This document shows positions 62,515-64,000 of a stretch of DNA of 64,000 nt, piece by piece. A program made the translations under genes and the position numbers. Position 1 is the first letter of the stretch, and each line of letters begins with the position of its first letter. The DNA comes from Paenibacillus_E qinlingensis_A (GTDB lineage: Bacteria > Bacillota > Bacilli > Paenibacillales > NBRC-103111). The DNA lies in the NCBI RefSeq assembly GCF_031455095.1, contig NZ_JAVDSB010000009.1, forward strand, positions 212,739-276,738. Direction: 5' to 3'. Under the pieces are notes generated by a model. The model saw nothing but the letters and a program-made list of their open reading frames with translations. It was not told where the DNA came from and ran no database searches.

Positions 62515-63801
62515 ATGGTATCTCTATCTAAAAAACTCGCTTACAGCTCGAATCAAATTGGACTTAGCGTCTTGTGGCAAGCGTTCAGCGCCATTGCTGT
62601 TTTCTATTATGTTACGGTGTTGAATGTATCGGGTACATCGATTTCGATCGGGATGATCATCTACGGTTTCCTGAATGCCCTATTTAACTTGGTTGCGGGA
62701 TATGTAAGCGACCGGACCAAAACGCGCTTCGGCAGGCGAATTCCGTACATTTTGTTTGGAAGTTTGCCGTTTGGCGTGCTTTTCTTCTTTCTTTTCAACC
62801 CGCCTGCGGGCAGCACGACGATGCTGTTGATTTATTTTTTCACACTAACGTTCTTCTTTGATTTGATCTATTCATTCATTGGGCTTAATACCGGTGCTTT
62901 ATTTCCGGAAATGTATCAGACGAAGAAGGACCGCTATCAGGTGTCGGCTTTCCAACAAATGTTCAGCATCATCGGTATGATTATCGGTATCGCGCTTGCG
63001 AAATCGTTAGGGCTCTCCTTAGGTTGGGGGCTGATGGCGGGGATTTTTTCAATTATCGCGGTCGTTTCCTTGTATGTGTCCCTGTATGGCTCGTTCGAGA
63101 ATCCAGCAGCAAGTAAGTCAGAACCCCTTCATTTCAAGGAAGCAACCGTTCAGACGTTCAAAAATAAGCTGTTCAATTCCTACGTCGTAGCGAATTTATT
63201 GATCCAATTGACGACAACGATGTTCGTTTCGCTAACAGCTTTTTACACGAAATATGTCGTGGTATTAAACGGGACGCAGAACTCCCTATTCCTTGGTGCC
63301 GTGTTTATCGTGGCGATTCCGATGTCGTTCATTTGGGCGAAAAGCGGTGTGCGCTTATCGACGGTTCGAGTCGCTATGATATCGTCGGTGTTGTACGCGA
63401 TCATTTCACTTGGTTTCCTTTTTGCCGATTCATCGATCATGGTTATTATCATAGGAGCCCTACTAGGTATTCCGGTTTCTGGCTTTATGTTGTCCTTGCA
63501 TGTACTGCTTTCTGAAGTTGTTGATTTTGATGCTCAGCAAACGGGTCGTCGTCGTGAGGGGATGTATTATGGCGTGAATGGCTTTATTATTCGTATCGGG
63601 ATGTCTATTCAATATGGGATTATGGGGATTTTCTTCGCGACAAGCGGGTATGATGCCGATAAAGAAGTCCAGGTTACTAGCGCCATTTATGGATTCCGCT
63701 TCCTTATCGGGGGCTTACCAATCTTGATTTTGCTCATCGCATACATATGTCTAAAAAAATACCAATCCTCCGAGAGGAAGCTTAGAGGCGTGAACAGTTA
63801 G
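62515..63801 (+). CDS. GPH-type sugar:cation symporter (MFS)
   Basis: A 428-residue membrane transporter with about 12 transmembrane helices, of the glycoside-pentoside-hexuronide family: VSDRTKTRFGRRIPYILFG (loop 2-3 motif) and SEVVDFDAQQTGRRREGMYYG (late helix 10-11 loop) are diagnostic. ATG 62515 follows GGAGGAGG with 8 bases of spacing; the ATG at 62497 precedes that site. It is likely co-transcribed with the deacetylase gene. Confidence 0.9.
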   Translation: MVSLSKKLAYSSNQIGLSVLWQAFSAIAVFYYVTVLNVSGTSISIGMIIYGFLNALFNLVAGYVSDRTKTRFGRRIPYILFGSLPFGVLFFFLFNPPAGSTTMLLIYFFTLTFFFDLIYSFIGLNTGALFPEMYQTKKDRYQVSAFQQMFSIIGMIIGIALAKSLGLSLGWGLMAGIFSIIAVVSLYVSLYGSFENPAASKSEPLHFKEATVQTFKNKLFNSYVVANLLIQLTTTMFVSLTAFYTKYVVVLNGTQNSLFLGAVFIVAIPMSFIWAKSGVRLSTVRVAMISSVLYAIISLGFLFADSSIMVIIIGALLGIPVSGFMLSLHVLLSEVVDFDAQQTGRRREGMYYGVNGFIIRIGMSIQYGIMGIFFATSGYDADKEVQVTSAIYGFRFLIGGLPILILLIAYICLKKYQSSERKLRGVNS

Positions 63802-63866
63802 TAGGGAACCAGAAAGTTCCTGGTACGTCAGTTGGACCCTGCTTCGTTTGAATCGTCAGCAAGACG

Positions 63867-63905
63867 AAAAAGCAGTGATCACACCTTGTGTGTCACTGCT
63901 TTTTT
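63867..63905 (+). terminator. Terminator after the symporter gene
   Basis: AAAAAGCAGTGA / TCACTGCTTTTT with an inner CAC..GTG stem and a T-run. The group II intron begins at once after the T-run. Confidence 0.9.
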
Positions 63906-63906
63906 A

Positions 63907-64000
63907 GTGCGCCCAGCATGGGCGCTATCTCTAGGGTTCAAGTCCCGAATGGTGAAGGCAGTAGTAACCATAGCTTAAGGCAAGGGTGTCCATCGTGAGA
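63907..64000 (+). mobile_element. Group II intron, 5' end (cut by window edge)
   Basis: Starts with GTGCGCCC, then the stem GCGCCCA-GCA-TGGGCGC, AGGGTTCAAGTCCCGAA, GGTGAAGGCAGTAGTAACCA, and TTAAGGCAAGGGTGTCCA. This order is typical of domain I of bacterial group II introns that encode a reverse transcriptase/maturase, recognised from memory. The RNA continues beyond the window, so the maturase gene is not seen. Position directly after a terminator stem agrees with the known target preference of class C introns. Confidence 0.75.

Overview
The window looks like chromosome from an endospore-forming Bacillota of the Paenibacillus type (inference). Supporting signs are alpha/beta SASP, CotF-like coat proteins, ytaF, an S-layer protein with three SLH domains, PhoP-, GlnR/TnrA- and HrcA-type operator sequences, strong AGGAGG ribosome-binding sites and moderate GC. 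Gene order polA-mutM-ytaF-coaE followed by nrdR is a conserved Bacillales housekeeping block. No rRNA, tRNA or CRISPR array was seen.

Layout. 1-2.9 kb: end of a CBS/CorC_HlyC membrane protein, an M29 aminopeptidase and a VanW-like protein. 3-14.8 kb: a carbohydrate region with uronate isomerase (uxaC), GH31 alpha-xylosidase (yicI), three AraC regulators, a Gfo/Idh/MocA oxidoreductase with an alpha/beta hydrolase, and an AraC-linked pair of a ferritin-like di-iron protein and a sugar-isomerase-like TIM barrel. 14.9-16.7 kb: ymaF-like gene, mgsA and a SLOG-family gene; the last two diverge from a region carrying two GlnR/TnrA-type boxes. 17.2-22.2 kb: a 1644-residue SLH-anchored surface protein. 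22.4-25.7 kb: accessory genes (DUF5316, a broken NUDIX gene, a methyltransferase, a royal-jelly/yellow-family protein). 25.9-28.2 kb: a spore-coat/alcohol dehydrogenase operon. 28.9-34.5 kb: L-rhamnose catabolism (aldolase/dehydrogenase fusion, isomerase, kinase, DeoR regulator) with three repeated operator-like sites. 34.6-40 kb: phosphodiesterase, aldo/keto reductase, motAB and a chemoreceptor. 40-45.3 kb: pstS, pstC, pstA, pstB and phoU with two Pho boxes and a 52-bp tandem repeat array between pstS and pstC. 45.3-48.8 kb: a REC-PAS-kinase and, divergently, an EAL-CBS-GGDEF protein with its own apparent Pho box. 48.8-57.8 kb: HAD hydrolase, the polA block, SASP, nrdR and small spore-type or unknown genes. 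57.8-59.8 kb: htpG under a CIRCE element. 59.8-60.85 kb: gene-free repeat region. 60.9-63.8 kb: a PD-(D/E)XK nuclease-like protein with a C-terminal winged helix, then a LmbE-type deacetylase with a GPH sugar symporter. The last 94 bases look like the 5' end of a group II intron inserted right after a terminator.

Functionally the window combines plant-polysaccharide sugar use (xylosides, uronates, rhamnose), phosphate acquisition possibly linked to c-di-GMP turnover, motility, spore formation and core DNA maintenance. The observations most worth following are the Pho box before the EAL/GGDEF gene, the 52-bp array with a compensated stem inside the pst locus, the GlnR-type boxes between mgsA and the SLOG gene, the orphan di-iron/TIM-barrel pair, the 59.8-60.8 kb repeat structure, the nuclease-winged-helix protein and the terminal group II intron. 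All calls come from reading the sequence; no database search was run.
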